From: Paraphoma chrysanthemicola | Taxonomy: Eukaryota; Ascomycota; Dothideomycetes; Pleosporales; Phaeosphaeriaceae | Assembly (NCBI GenBank): GCA_020744225.1 | Contig: JAGMWG010000001.1 | Location: 2,604,001 to 2,668,000 of the forward strand | Length of the DNA: 64,000 nt | Direction: 5' to 3' | Shown here: positions 22,000 through 32,885 of the stretch, piece by piece | Position numbering within the stretch: the first letter of the stretch is position 1 | Layout of the letters: each line of letters opens with the position of its first letter | Notes under the pieces: model-generated | Told to the model about the DNA's origin: nothing | Seen by the model: the letters and a program-made list of their open reading frames with translations, nothing else | Databases searched by the model: none | Translations under genes and position numbers: made by a program

Positions 22000-23524
22000 T
22001 CATCTGATGTCCAATTGGAACGGTTTGAACTTGCCGCCGATGGCGTTGCAGCGAGGACACCTCGGAGCTCGGCCGCGAGTGTGTTCGCTGACGAGGACGT
22101 CTACGCATTCTTGACACAGCCCGCAGATACATTCAGAGCACGCATAGCTATCCCGCAGGACGGATAGCTTCCGGCAAGCGGCACAGTATATCTGGACTGG
22201 GTATGGATAAGTCGGTGACGAGTCCGAGAGGCCCTGGGAAGGCATATGGAAATTGTGGCCAGAGACGGCGGACTCAATGGACGACTCGACCGAAGGAAAT
22301 GGTTGCAAGTCACCGAGATCGGGCGGTGGAGGAGTGAGGGTATTCTGTAGGGGTGATGCTGTGTAGGACTGGAACTGTGAGGCAACGAACGGAGGAAGAG
22401 ATGTCCGATTGTTAATATGGGGTGAGTGTTGCGGAGACTGCGGAACCTGACACGTTTAGCTTTACGAGCACGTTCAGAAATTAGGTGGATATACTTACTG
22501 GAGTGAGGTCACGACTGTCTTCCTCCGTCGCAGAGGCTGCAGCGTCGATTAGGTCTTCCCATCGCTTCCCCATTATGGCAGCAGCTGTTTGTGGTTCCGC
22601 AGAATATGCCTTCCTATCGTAGCTGGACCGCCGATTGTGATCTTTGGACCTCTGCCGTTCATGTTTGCCCTTCCGTGCATTCTGCCCCACTGACGACTTG
22701 CGGGGTCTGTTTGGCTTGACTGAGCGAGGAGCTGGTGGCAGCGTCGACGAGCGCCCGGGCGGTGATTGTGCGAGCGACGAGGGAAGAAGTTCTCGCTGTA
22801 TTGATGTCGACGTGTAGTAGGGCTCTTCAGGAGCGAACTGCTGTTCAAGTGTAGTAGGGGCGAATCGTGCACGCGGCTTGTAGAGCTTTGAGTCGACTTC
22901 ATTTGACGCGTCCTAAGCACGGCAGCTCGTCAGTGTACGGCCTCATGCAGGACAGCTGCAGCGCGCCATCTTACCGGATCAGAATCCCAGTCAAACTCAG
23001 CGCGATAGTTGTGCAACGAAGCCAGGGCAGCTGCAGCTGTTGCGGCAGGCGCGCTTGGGGTGAAGTCGGTGTCGATGAAGGCGCTGAAGTCGTTGCCTCC
23101 ATACGCTGGCCAATTGTGTGAGTCCCAGTTTTCGTCGAAGAGACTTGGGCACCAACCTTGTGGTCCTGCTGAGCTACTCGGTTGCGGTGGTGGGGGAGGT
23201 CGTTCTTGCGGCGGCGTGTTTATCATCAGCGTGAAGCTCTCCTCGGTCGCGGGCAGCTTGGAGATGTAGTGCTCGGGATGAGCTCGACGAATGTGCTCCT
23301 GCATGGACCGATAACGCTTCTCCTGTGCGCCGACTTGTAAGCTTCATCCCGACTTCACCCTGGTCCGGACATGACGTGGGCGGGCAGCTCCAGCGGACTC
23401 GGGGACTTACACCAGTGCAGCGCTTGCGACACGCGGAGCCGTCATGGTTGCGGAGGGGACAGACAACGACATTGTTCTCCTCGTTTACTGAGAAGGAGCC
23501 GGTCAAGGGCGCGCGCGGTGGCAT
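22000..23524 (-). CDS. conserved fungal protein with N-terminal C2H2-like and C-terminal RING-like zinc motifs
   Basis: Four exons (23524-23411, 23322-22975, 22912-22499, 22446-22000; introns 88, 62 and 52 bp) give 440 aa. The N-terminus (MPPRAPLTGSFSVNEENN) leads into a C2H2-like unit: CPLRNHDGSACRKRC followed by SMQEHIRRAHPEHY. The middle ~300 residues are Ser/Pro/Arg-rich and probably disordered. The C-terminal 60 residues hold nine cysteines as CAAC, CSECICGLCQEC and CPRC, a RING-like zinc arrangement without an evident His ligand. I recognise the N-terminal block as widespread in filamentous fungi but know no function. The combination suggests a nuclear or ubiquitin-related protein; that is inference only. 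Confidence 0.8.
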
Positions 23525-24742
23525 GGCCAGCATTGATCAGAGTATCCTCGGCGGCGGACGAGGTGCCGTCGGCAGCAAGCACAGCGACGATTGGGCCGTC
23601 AATGGCAGCGATAAAGCTCTGATAGACGCTCGGGAAGCTGTACGGAAGCTCTGGGAGCGGTATCAGCACGTGTCCGCGTGCGTGTAGCGAGGTACAGCGC
23701 GTGTAGAAACTCAAAGCTGAGCTGCTGGCCGGCGGATGTGAAGGTGGAGGTGCTGAGTCGATGGCGGGGTCGTCGTGACCAAGCAGCCCTTTGACATGTA
23801 GCGACTGTGATGAAACAGACGCCTCTCCGGTTTGGCTATGCGAAATGCAAGCTGAGTGAAACGGGCATGCGATCAAGATCGCACTGCGAAAACATTCACG
23901 TTGACCTGATCAGAACTTGTCTTGCCACTCAAGCTCCAGAGGTGATGCGGTGCGCTCATAGGCGCATCCGTGCCTGAAAGAAACTGAGCAGCAGGGGGAG
24001 CTAGGAGCTATCGCCCCATACTCTTGTCTGAATTACTCACGGATCAGAACCTGATCCAATCCGCGGCCACGTCCGCCGCATTGGGCTTCGCGAGGACGGA
24101 ACGTGACGGCTTCCAACTTCTTCAAGTCCTGGCCAAGTCTTACCAGATGGCGCTCTCTTCGCAGGCCGATAGATCATGGTACTGAGAACCGCAGGTGAAA
24201 TGGAAAGGACACACTAACGCTGCAACACCGCCTTTGCCTTACTTGTTGCCGCAGCAGGTTTCCGGACGGCAGCGAGACTGCGCGAGCAAAGGCTGGTCCC
24301 GCTTGCTAGCAGATTTGCCGAGAGGAGACCCAAGTCTGTTGATGATGATGATTGGTAGCAGGTCACAGCAGTCACATGCGAGGAAGGCCGGGCTGGCTTG
24401 TGAGACTGAACTGTAGACGAGCGACCATGCCAGACTATGTATTGCGTTCTTGCAGGCGGCGTCGCAGGACACCGCCTTGAAGGCCAAAATGTTGAGGAAG
24501 CCGTGAGCATGGGCGCGGGGGCCTGCAACTGCTATTCCTGTCACGCCCCGTTTCCACATGCCGCGCCCGCCAAAACCTGCCTTCCCACTTTGGACTCTCC
24601 GTTGTGGCGCTCGACAAGACTTGTCAATCTCCTTGCACGATGCCGGCTGACGTTGTGAACACCTCGCAGCCTGCAGCCAGTTGCCTCATGCCTTCCCCCA
24701 GCTTCGATTCTTCACAGGAGTGTAGTATGCACGCGTGTGGCC
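23525..24742. other. divergent intergenic region
   Basis: 1.2 kb between the zinc-motif gene (-) and the metallo-beta-lactamase-fold gene (+). It holds both promoters and a 15-codon upstream frame at 24727-24774. No other feature seen. Confidence 0.4.
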
Positions 24743-24774
24743 ATGTCCCTGACCATCAAGTCGTTGAACGGTGA
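24727..24774 (+). promoter_or_regulatory. upstream ORF overlapping the start of the metallo-beta-lactamase-fold gene
   Basis: An ATG 16 bases before the main ATG opens a 15-codon frame that ends at a TGA inside the main CDS in another frame. If the transcript starts upstream of 24727, this would reduce initiation at 24743. The transcript start is unknown. Confidence 0.3.
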
Positions 24775-25825
24775 CACTTCTTTCCTCCTCATCTTCAGCC
24801 CTCCGGAGTCCCCGCTTTCCTCGCCTGGCCTGTTTCCAGGCTCATTCACCATCCTGGTCGATCCGTGGATCGTGGGTCCGTCCATCATTCTCAACTCCAT
24901 CTTCTCCATTTCAGAGCAGAAGAGCCAACCGTGCATATCAAACCTGAAAGAGTTGGAGCACGACCCTGATCTGATTCTTATATCCCAACACAAACCAGAT
25001 CACTGCCATGAAGGGACGCTTCGCCAACTGCCAAAGGACTGCGAGTCGACGATTCTCGCTACCCCAGCTGCAGTGAAAAGAATACAGTCCTGGGATCACT
25101 TCCGGCCTGAGGTAGTTCAGCCTCTCCCAAAGTACACGGAGGGAGTTGGCAAGTCCATATTTCGCATCGTGTTACCGCCTCCCACACCTAGAGGCACTTG
25201 CGGCGAAGTCACCGTCTCATGGCTGCCAGCAAAGAGAGACTTGACTGGAGTGCATCATGCGATCGGTATTACATACCGTCCTCCATGTACAGTGCTATCG
25301 CTACGAAATCCTGGACACTATCTTGACTTGCCGATGAGTCCACCCGCGACACCAAGATCTGCCATGACTTTGCCGTCATCGCCATGCACCATCGTACCTT
25401 CGCCGTATAATGATCGCGAGAAGACCCTTTCCGTCATCTACTCTCCACACGGAGTGTCCTTTGACACCATCCGGCCGTACGCTACTTCGCACCTGGTGTC
25501 CGAGTCTGCGCTTCCTCTGACAGCGCTGCTCCACTCTTTCGACTGTGTAGAGAACCCTTGGTGGCTGGGCGGAAACATCTCGACTGGTTCTCCTGGCGGA
25601 CTTGAGATCGCCCGAAGTCTGTATGCTCGAGCCTGGATATCCGCGCACGACGCCGACAAGAACAATCGCGGCTTGGCTGTCAAGCAGACGCGCATCGGAC
25701 AATTTGCCGTCAACGAAGTCAAAAGGATGCTCGAGGAGGACGTCGACGGCAAAAGACGAAAGCCTGGTCGTACAGCTGTGGTCAGTCTTGTCCCAGGCCA
25801 AGAGCATCGGATAGACGTGGGTTGA
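24743..25825 (+). CDS. metallo-beta-lactamase-fold hydrolase-like protein
   Basis: Intronless, 360 aa from the ATG at 24743. It matches the fungal proteins related to UlaG-type metallo-beta-lactamase-fold enzymes: TILVDPWIVGPS near the N-terminus, then LILISQHKPDHCHEGTLRQLP, which supplies the metal-binding Asp-His pair, followed by ILATPAAVKRI and later VIYSPHG. The canonical HxHxDH is altered to HxxDHxH. Residues ~190-220 form a Pro/Ser/Thr-rich insertion (LPMSPPATPRSAMTLPSSP). The substrate is unknown; family members are usually annotated only by fold. No signal peptide is visible. Confidence 0.75.
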   Translation: MSLTIKSLNGDTSFLLIFSPPESPLSSPGLFPGSFTILVDPWIVGPSIILNSIFSISEQKSQPCISNLKELEHDPDLILISQHKPDHCHEGTLRQLPKDCESTILATPAAVKRIQSWDHFRPEVVQPLPKYTEGVGKSIFRIVLPPPTPRGTCGEVTVSWLPAKRDLTGVHHAIGITYRPPCTVLSLRNPGHYLDLPMSPPATPRSAMTLPSSPCTIVPSPYNDREKTLSVIYSPHGVSFDTIRPYATSHLVSESALPLTALLHSFDCVENPWWLGGNISTGSPGGLEIARSLYARAWISAHDADKNNRGLAVKQTRIGQFAVNEVKRMLEEDVDGKRRKPGRTAVVSLVPGQEHRIDVG

Positions 25826-27126
25826 GTTTCCATCCACACGCGAGTGCAAGGTTCCATTCCAAGACGGTAATTTTTCTACCATAATCATGTGCACAGAACC
25901 CGTCTCAAACGAATAAAGATCGTTATTCGGAGACAGATTGCTTCATGCAGGGCAGGAGCGATGCACACCATCGCACCCGAGACGGTTGGGCTGCTTGGAA
26001 AGTCCCCCTACAACTATTATAGCATATGGCACAGAGATTAAAGAGTGTAAAAACGTTCCATTGCTAGGTATTTGTTTTACTCTCTCCATGGGCAGTGGGT
26101 GTGGGCGGAGGCGATCGACTTATGCTGCGCGAGTGCGAGTGCGAGCACTCTGAGAGAGACTGGGCGTCTAGTCATGTCCAAGACTGACATGTTGTATGAA
26201 GCAAGACGGCGCATGGTCGATGGACCCTATAGCTATGACAACTAGCAGTTTGCGCGAGCCCAATAGCTTCGTAGTGTGAATAGGTGACAGGTCGCGGGCC
26301 GTCGAGCTGCCGCGGACGGACGAAAAGCGACGTCACTCCTCGATACCGCCAACTCCTGGATTGATGCGCGCAAATCGATAGCGCGTAGCCAGCTGCAGGG
26401 CTGCCTTGCCCAATTGTCCGCTGCCCCGACGTGCCCGAACCGCGAACGTGGACGGCAGGGATACATGGAGAAGCAAGATGGGACATATTTGGAGCCTCCT
26501 AACATGACTGCAGGCTCAGGAGGTCGTGAGGCGCATCCAGAACAGATGCCGGGTTGCGGGACGGCGCAACACCCATGAATGCTGTGGCGCAGTGCTCTCC
26601 CAGAATAGTATGGTTTGGCGTGGCTGCAATTTCCTCCTGCGATTGCGCGTGTCTTCACGAGAACAGCAGCAGGCTGTGCCAAATCGCCGCGTTACCTTTG
26701 GACTGCTGAATTGACTTACTGCTCTCTGCTGTGACCTCTCCTCCATCATTCGAGTGGCCCAACTGATACTTGCGTTGTCGTTCCGGTGTTGCTTCGTTCG
26801 AAGGCCTGTGCCACGCCAAGCGCATAAGTCGGAATCGCGGCTCCAGAGCGTCTCCAGGGCTGACGCTCTCCGCCAGACTCCCATTCTCCAGCACATCGCC
26901 CGGCATTCTTGCGACACATCTACCCTCGCGTCAAGTACTCAGCAGTCTCAGGGCGCTGCTGTTCGCTGTCATCACTCCCCGACGGACCTTCATACCATCG
27001 CCGCGCAACGTCATCCCCGCCGGCCCATCTCTGTAGCAACTGGACACCAGCCACATCCCTCCAGCTCCGAAACTGGCTTCCACCACTCCTCCGCCGCAGC
27101 TTCCTGGAGGAAAGACTGCCTCCTTG
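25826..27126. other. intergenic region upstream of the PI4P 5-kinase gene
   Basis: 1.3 kb. It probably contains a long 5' UTR and promoter for the kinase gene, with CT-rich stretches just before its ATG. Overlapping frames on both strands at 26.2-27.1 kb show no motif. Confidence 0.4.
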
Positions 27127-30091
27127 ATGAGCGTGACCATCCATGAGTCCCAGATAATGCCCTCGTATGCGGTCGACAACCCCGACCATCCATCGTATGG
27201 ACACTCGCACCCAAACTTCAGTCTTCCCACGCGCACCTCCTCCGACAAGTCGCCGTTAGGGAGAGAGAATGGACCGCGACTTTCCAATGGCAGCACTCTG
27301 AAAATGAACGGTAATCTGTCCAACGGGTCGCCTGTGATGCAGCCTGCCACAAACGGCCGTCCTGTGCAGCCGGCGAGCATTGATAAGCGGATGTCACATG
27401 AAGAGGGGCGCTCAAGCAGGAGCAGGCTGGAACAAGCAGATACAGCAAGCCTCAGCAGATCTCCAGACAGCCGTGCCAATTCGAGCGAGGCGCCTGGCAG
27501 AGACGATGGCTACTTCGCGTCGATACACAGTAGTGAGACCAAGGATCGTTTTGGCGGGACCACGCATGTCAAGCTAGGGCAGATGGACTCGTTCGACGGC
27601 ACCAAGGAAGCTAGCAAAGACTTTGTCCCTCACGTAGGTCTTGTACCGGGCGCCTCCGGTGCGCAGTCGTCGCAACAGTCTGGCGAGCCACCCAGCAACT
27701 TACAAGTGCCTACATCGGCGCATCGCGTCTCCTCCCCACCCGCGTTCAACCACAACGCCCCGGCTCCGTCACAGCATCCCTACCGTTTGCAGCAACGTCA
27801 CACTCTGGAGGTCCCGAAGCTCTCGACTTCGCGCGCTCGCGAAACGCAGAACAACACCGAAGACGTCGTCTCAGCAAGTGGCAGGTTTTCGCCCACCACC
27901 GGAGGTCGCCGGAGAGGTTCGATGTCCCTTGTGCGTAGAACGACACGGTCGATCAACTCTGATATGCATCTTGATGATGTGCCACAAGACGAGGATGCTG
28001 CGCGGTGGGCTGAGCACATACGGCAAAAGCGGGCTAGCAAGAGAAAGAGGAAGGAGGACGAGGACGAAGATCGCGTGGTTGTAGGGACAAAGGTCGACCA
28101 GCACCACGTCAATTGGGTAACTGCATACAACATGCTTACAGGTATCCGATTCACCGTCTCGCGAACAAACGCCAAGATGGACCGCGAGCTTACCGATGCC
28201 GACTTCGATGCCAAGCACAAGTTCTCCTTTGACATGTACGTGCCGTCTGGATTTCCTCATTTTGTCAAACATCTGTTGGAGTTTAGCTTCGTTGAGTCTG
28301 GGTGGCCTGTATCAATGTCTCACATCACAATGCTAACATATCGACAGCACGGGTAATGAACTTACACCATCTGCAAAGTACGACTTCAAGTTCAAGGACT
28401 ATGCCCCATGGGTCTTCCGTCATCTCCGCGCCACGTTCCAGCTCGATCCCGCCGACTACCTCGTATCCTTGACAAGCAAGTATATCCTTTCGGAGCTTGG
28501 TTCTCCTGGCAAAAGCGGAAGCTTCTTCTATTTTTCGCGAGACTACAAGTACATTATCAAGACCATCCACCATGCCGAGCACAAATTCCTCCGGAAGATA
28601 CTGAAGGATTACTACAACCACGTTCAGGAGAACCCAAACACATTGCTTTCCCAGTTCTACGGCTTGCATCGCGTAAAGATACCCTATGGACGAAAGATCC
28701 ATTTCGTCGTCATGAACAACCTGTTCCCACCGCATCGCGACATTCATCGCACTTTTGACCTGAAGGGCTCCACCATCGGACGAGACTTCAAGGAGGAGGA
28801 CTTGGCAGCGAACCCACGCGCAACTTTAAAGGACCTGAATTGGTTACGACGAGATTTACACCTAGAGTTTGGGCCAACGAAGAAAAAGATGTTCATTGAG
28901 CAGATGCAAAAGGACGTAAAATTGTTACAACGACTACATATTATGGACTACTCACTTCTCATTGGCATTCACGATCTGGAGAAGGGCAATGAGGAGAACC
29001 TGCGCGACAAAACACTAAAGGTCTTCCAACCTGGCGGTGAAGCTGCAGAAGACCCACAACCTAACATGCTTGTGCGGACACCATCGAAACTCGAGGCCTC
29101 GAGAAAAGCCAGGGAGCTACGGCAAATGGTCAAGACACAGAAGCCAGTGCCCATGGAGCAAACCTCAAGCAAGATGCCGGATGAGCTCCAAGATCCCAAG
29201 CGGAACTTCTACTTTTATAGTGACGACGGTGGTTTCCGTGCTACGCATGAGGACGATTGTCCGGGCGAGGAGATCTATTACCTCGGTATCATCGACTGCC
29301 TCACTCATGTAAGTTGGTCTTACAACCTTAATTACGGGCTGGACATTAATATACTCTAGTATTCACTGATCAAGCGAATGGAGCACTTTATCAAAGGCCT
29401 CGCTAACACAGAATCTCAAATATCCGCTATTCCTCCTGAACGATACGGTGATCGCTTTGTGAAGTTCATCAGCGGCGTTACCAAGACCAAGGAAGCTGCC
29501 GAGCGTGAAAAGCGCCACGAAGCTGCGAACGCAGAGGTCGATCCAATCATATCAGGCATTAATCTCAACGCGTCAGAACAACACTCGACTGATAGAGTAC
29601 TCGAGAAGGCTGAAATGCAGGCGGAGAGATCGAGACAAAGGGGTCGCAGCGAAGACGACGTTCCCAACCGTGACATGAGGGCTATTCGAAGTCCTTCTGC
29701 TGAGCGGGGCGAGCTTGGGACCACACTGCCTGTAGTAGAAGAAGCCGGCGAGTCTTCCAGCGTTGGTGGACACAGTAACCGGAGCGGCTCGGAAGGAAAT
29801 GGTCATTTGTCTGCGCTGTCACCACCACTCAAGGACACACATCTGGGACTTCCCGTACGAGCCCGATCACGGTCAAGAGAGGAATCACATGGAAGGCCAC
29901 CGCCAACGCCTCCAAAGGACTCTGGCACCGCGTCCAGTGAAGGCCGACCACCAACACCTCCCAAGGACGATGTCTTCACGCACCGACACTCAGGACCACC
30001 TACACCACCAAAAGAAAAGCGCGGCCGAAGTCCAGCACGAGACAAGGAACTTCCACGCACACCACTGGAAACCACCATCCACGTCAGCTAG
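27127..30091 (+). CDS. MSS4: phosphatidylinositol-4-phosphate 5-kinase (Mss4/Its3-like)
   Basis: Exons 27127-28235, 28348-29308 and 29360-30091 (introns 112 and 51 bp) give 933 aa. The first ~330 residues are Ser/Asn/Pro-rich and disordered, with a basic KRASKRKRK stretch. The lipid-kinase domain spans about 340-770: YDFKFKDYAPWVFR, KSGSFFYFSRD (~424), DLKGST (~507), MDYSLLIGIHD (~568) and IIDCLTH-YSLIKRMEHFIKG across the last splice. It makes PI(4,5)P2 at the plasma membrane and so controls actin and endocytosis. The C-terminal tail has three PPTPPK units, candidate SH3 or kinase sites. Splicing the first intron restores KFSFDITGNELTPS, the family consensus. Confidence 0.93.
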
Positions 30092-31026
30092 ATCCATCTC
30101 CATCCTTTCAAGGCTCACCATATCTCCAAAACGTACATTACTCACATCTCGCCGAACCACGAAGGAACAACGCATTTTTGCATACCCAAGTTGGTTGGTT
30201 TCTCCCAAGCCTTTTATTTCCTTTGTTCAGACTCGTTTCATTGCTCTTGCGTCGCGCATGCATGATACCATGAGCCTCATTGTTTTGTCTCTCCTGTGTC
30301 CCCCAAATAACACATCGTCGGGACACTGGACAGAGACGGGCTCGCAAACTCCTTTTGTCGCATGGTTCTTTTTCTTTGTTGTTTTCCTCCCATTCTGCCC
30401 AGCTCGGCTTGAGCGAGTTCGGGAGAAGGGTATTACATGTAGCGAGCGCATCATCATCATCATGGCTGAGTGAACGGCCGCGGTATCATATCTCTTGAAG
30501 CCTGAATCCGAATCAAATCCGGTCCGAATACATTTCTTTCACTTCTTATTTGTGTCCGAGCGAGGGAGTGTTGTATCAGGGGAGAAGGCGAGGTAGCCAG
30601 GTGATTTGGATCTTTCTTGTAGGATAGATTTTAGTGTCGAGCGGGGTCTAGTAATCGGATACGCTGGGTTGGTGTGTGGAGAGTTCAGGGTAGGATTGGC
30701 TTGGGTATGTGGCAACGTTGGTGTTGGTGCTGGGGTGTGAAGAATTAGATAGATGGGAATTATATGCTATATAACTTATTCTTTCATGCAAGTGGTGTGA
30801 AAGTAAATAGCGGGTGATCTGTGTAGTTTTCAGGGGAGTGGAACATGGCTCTGTATTTGGTCTGTCATAGAACAAGGTAGGATCGTTTAGTGTCTTGGTG
30901 CTGTTGATTGCATTACACAAGTAGGACGCTATTGCCCATGTCAAGATCATAGCTTCGCGTCCAAGTCTATAATAGTGTACAATGCCACTCCCATGTTTTC
31001 CGACCCTTTCCAAGCCAGCGTAACGC
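30092..31026. other. convergent intergenic region
   Basis: 935 bases between the stop codons of MSS4 (+) and RPT3 (-). Mostly 3' UTR, with a short CAT microsatellite near 30450. No gene seen. Confidence 0.45.
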
Positions 31027-32389
31027 TCACTTGTAGAAGTCAAACTTGTCTGCCTCGGTTGTACCCTTGACTTGACTCGTGTATGCCTCCTCCAGATCCG
31101 CCTGGATGATGTTGTACCTGTTCTTCCTCACTGCTCGTAGACCCGCCTCCTGCATGATTGCCGCGATGATGGCACCGGACAAGGGGTCGTTTCGCACAAT
31201 TAGGCTGTCCAGGTCCACCTCGGGTGACAGGCTCATCTTGCTGGCGATTGTCGAGAAGATAAGACGGCGCTCGCGGCGATCCCGCAGGGACGGGAACTCG
31301 ATCTTCCTATCTAGACGACCAGGTCGAAGCAGCGCGGGATCGAGCGTATCGGCGCGGTTGGTGGCCATGATGACCTTGACGTTCGACGTCTGGTCGAATC
31401 CGTCCATTTGGTTGAGCAGCTCGAGGAGAATACGCTGTACTTCTCGATCGGCACCGGTCTGTGCATCGAAACGCTTCGTCGCGATGGCGTCAATCTCATC
31501 GATGAAGATGATAGATGGCGAGTTCTCGCGTGCCATTCTGAACACGTCACGAACCATACGTGGTCCCTCTCCCAAGTACTTCTGCACAAACTCAGAGCCC
31601 ACGACTCTGATGAATGATGCCGTTGTGCTGTTCGCCACTGCCTTAACCAGCATCGTCTTTCCTGTTCCTGGCGGTCCGTACAGCAATACACCGCGCGGTG
31701 GGTCGATACCGATCTGCTTGTACAAGTCGAAATGTGTGAGAGGCAGCTCGACAGCTTCCCGGATCTCCTGCTTCTGCATGTCCAAACCTCCCACATCGGC
31801 ATATGTGACGTCGGGCTTCTCATCCTGGCCAAGCATGGCAATAGAGGAGTCAGCCTCGGGAGGAAGGATGTCGACCAGTGCATTTGAGTGGCGGTGGAGT
31901 GCGACGGATGACGAGGGCTTGAGAAGTTCGCGGTCGAGAGTCGAAAGGATTCGGACAACATAGTTGGAGCCTGTTGATGATTGTACGATGCCGGTACTGT
32001 GCTTGTTAGCGAGTGATAACGAAGCCGTGTTCGGTGTCCTCACTTCTGGTCGATTGCCTCCATGAACTGTCCTATCACCAGCGGCACGCTCTGAATGCGT
32101 TTGATCTCCTCTTGCGCCCTTACTAGCTCGCGCTTCAAGCTCCGCTGCTCATCCTTGATGTACTCTTCTTGCAGGTGGATGTATCTGCATAGGTTAGCCA
32201 CTTGTTGCTCGGGTGTGTAGCTGATGCGCCATACTCTAGCTGCCGTTGCAGCTTCTTGAATGTAGAGTAGTCATCGGTACCATCTGTCGAGAAGCCTTCT
32301 AGAGTGTCAAAGTTCGGTATCGATGACGGAAGCTGCTTCTTGTGCGGCGGGACTGTGTTGGACGGGTTCTCGACTGCGGCGTCAGCCAT
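31027..32389 (-). CDS. RPT3: 26S proteasome regulatory ATPase subunit Rpt3
   Basis: Exons 32389-32235, 32184-32044 and 31996-31027 (introns 50 and 47 bp) encode 421 aa. An N-terminal coiled coil (QLEYIHLQEEYIKDEQ, split by intron 1) precedes the OB region and AAA+ domain: Walker A GPPGTGKT (residues 206-213), Walker B IIFIDEID (~265) and the second-region-of-homology motif ATNRADTLDPALLRPGRLDR. The C-terminus FDFYK is an HbYX tail that docks into the 20S ring and opens the gate. The wording of the core (DVTYADVGGLDMQKQEIREA) identifies Rpt3 rather than the other five paralogues. It unfolds and threads ubiquitylated proteins. Confidence 0.95.
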
Positions 32390-32885
32390 GTTGAAGGAGT
32401 GCGGGCGGGGTTCTGGTTGAGGAGGATGATATCGCGAGCTCAGGCGGGAGTGGCAGGACAGGAGGGTGGTAAGTGGCGGTAGGGTGAAGTCGTCAAGCGG
32501 TGGTTGTCGCAGTGTTGATGCGGCTCGTGGAAGGCGCGACCGGGCTCCAGAGCGCTAAGCTCCGATGTCTGTCACGTGGCCCAAGCTGACTGTTTCACCT
32601 GGCGCGTTTGAGCTACATCAACTATTTCAACAATTGCACACATTGACTTCTTGCCCGTCACTCGTTCAAACCACACACGAAAATACTCATGTAGCCGGGT
32701 GATGTCTTCTAGCATGATGCTCGCACCAGCACGATTACATCACGACGCGGGGACTACTATAGATGGGATTGCAACTATTGTTTCTTGCTATATGTTCTTC
32801 TGACTATATACGGAAATAGAGTCTAACAATGATGTTGAACCCGCCCTTGCGAGTCACGCCGTTGACTGAACTGCGCTACGAACTG
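32390..32885. other. intergenic region upstream of RPT3
   Basis: 496 bases containing the RPT3 promoter and the 3' UTR of the sugar porter. I do not see a clear copy of the proteasome-associated control element. Confidence 0.4.
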
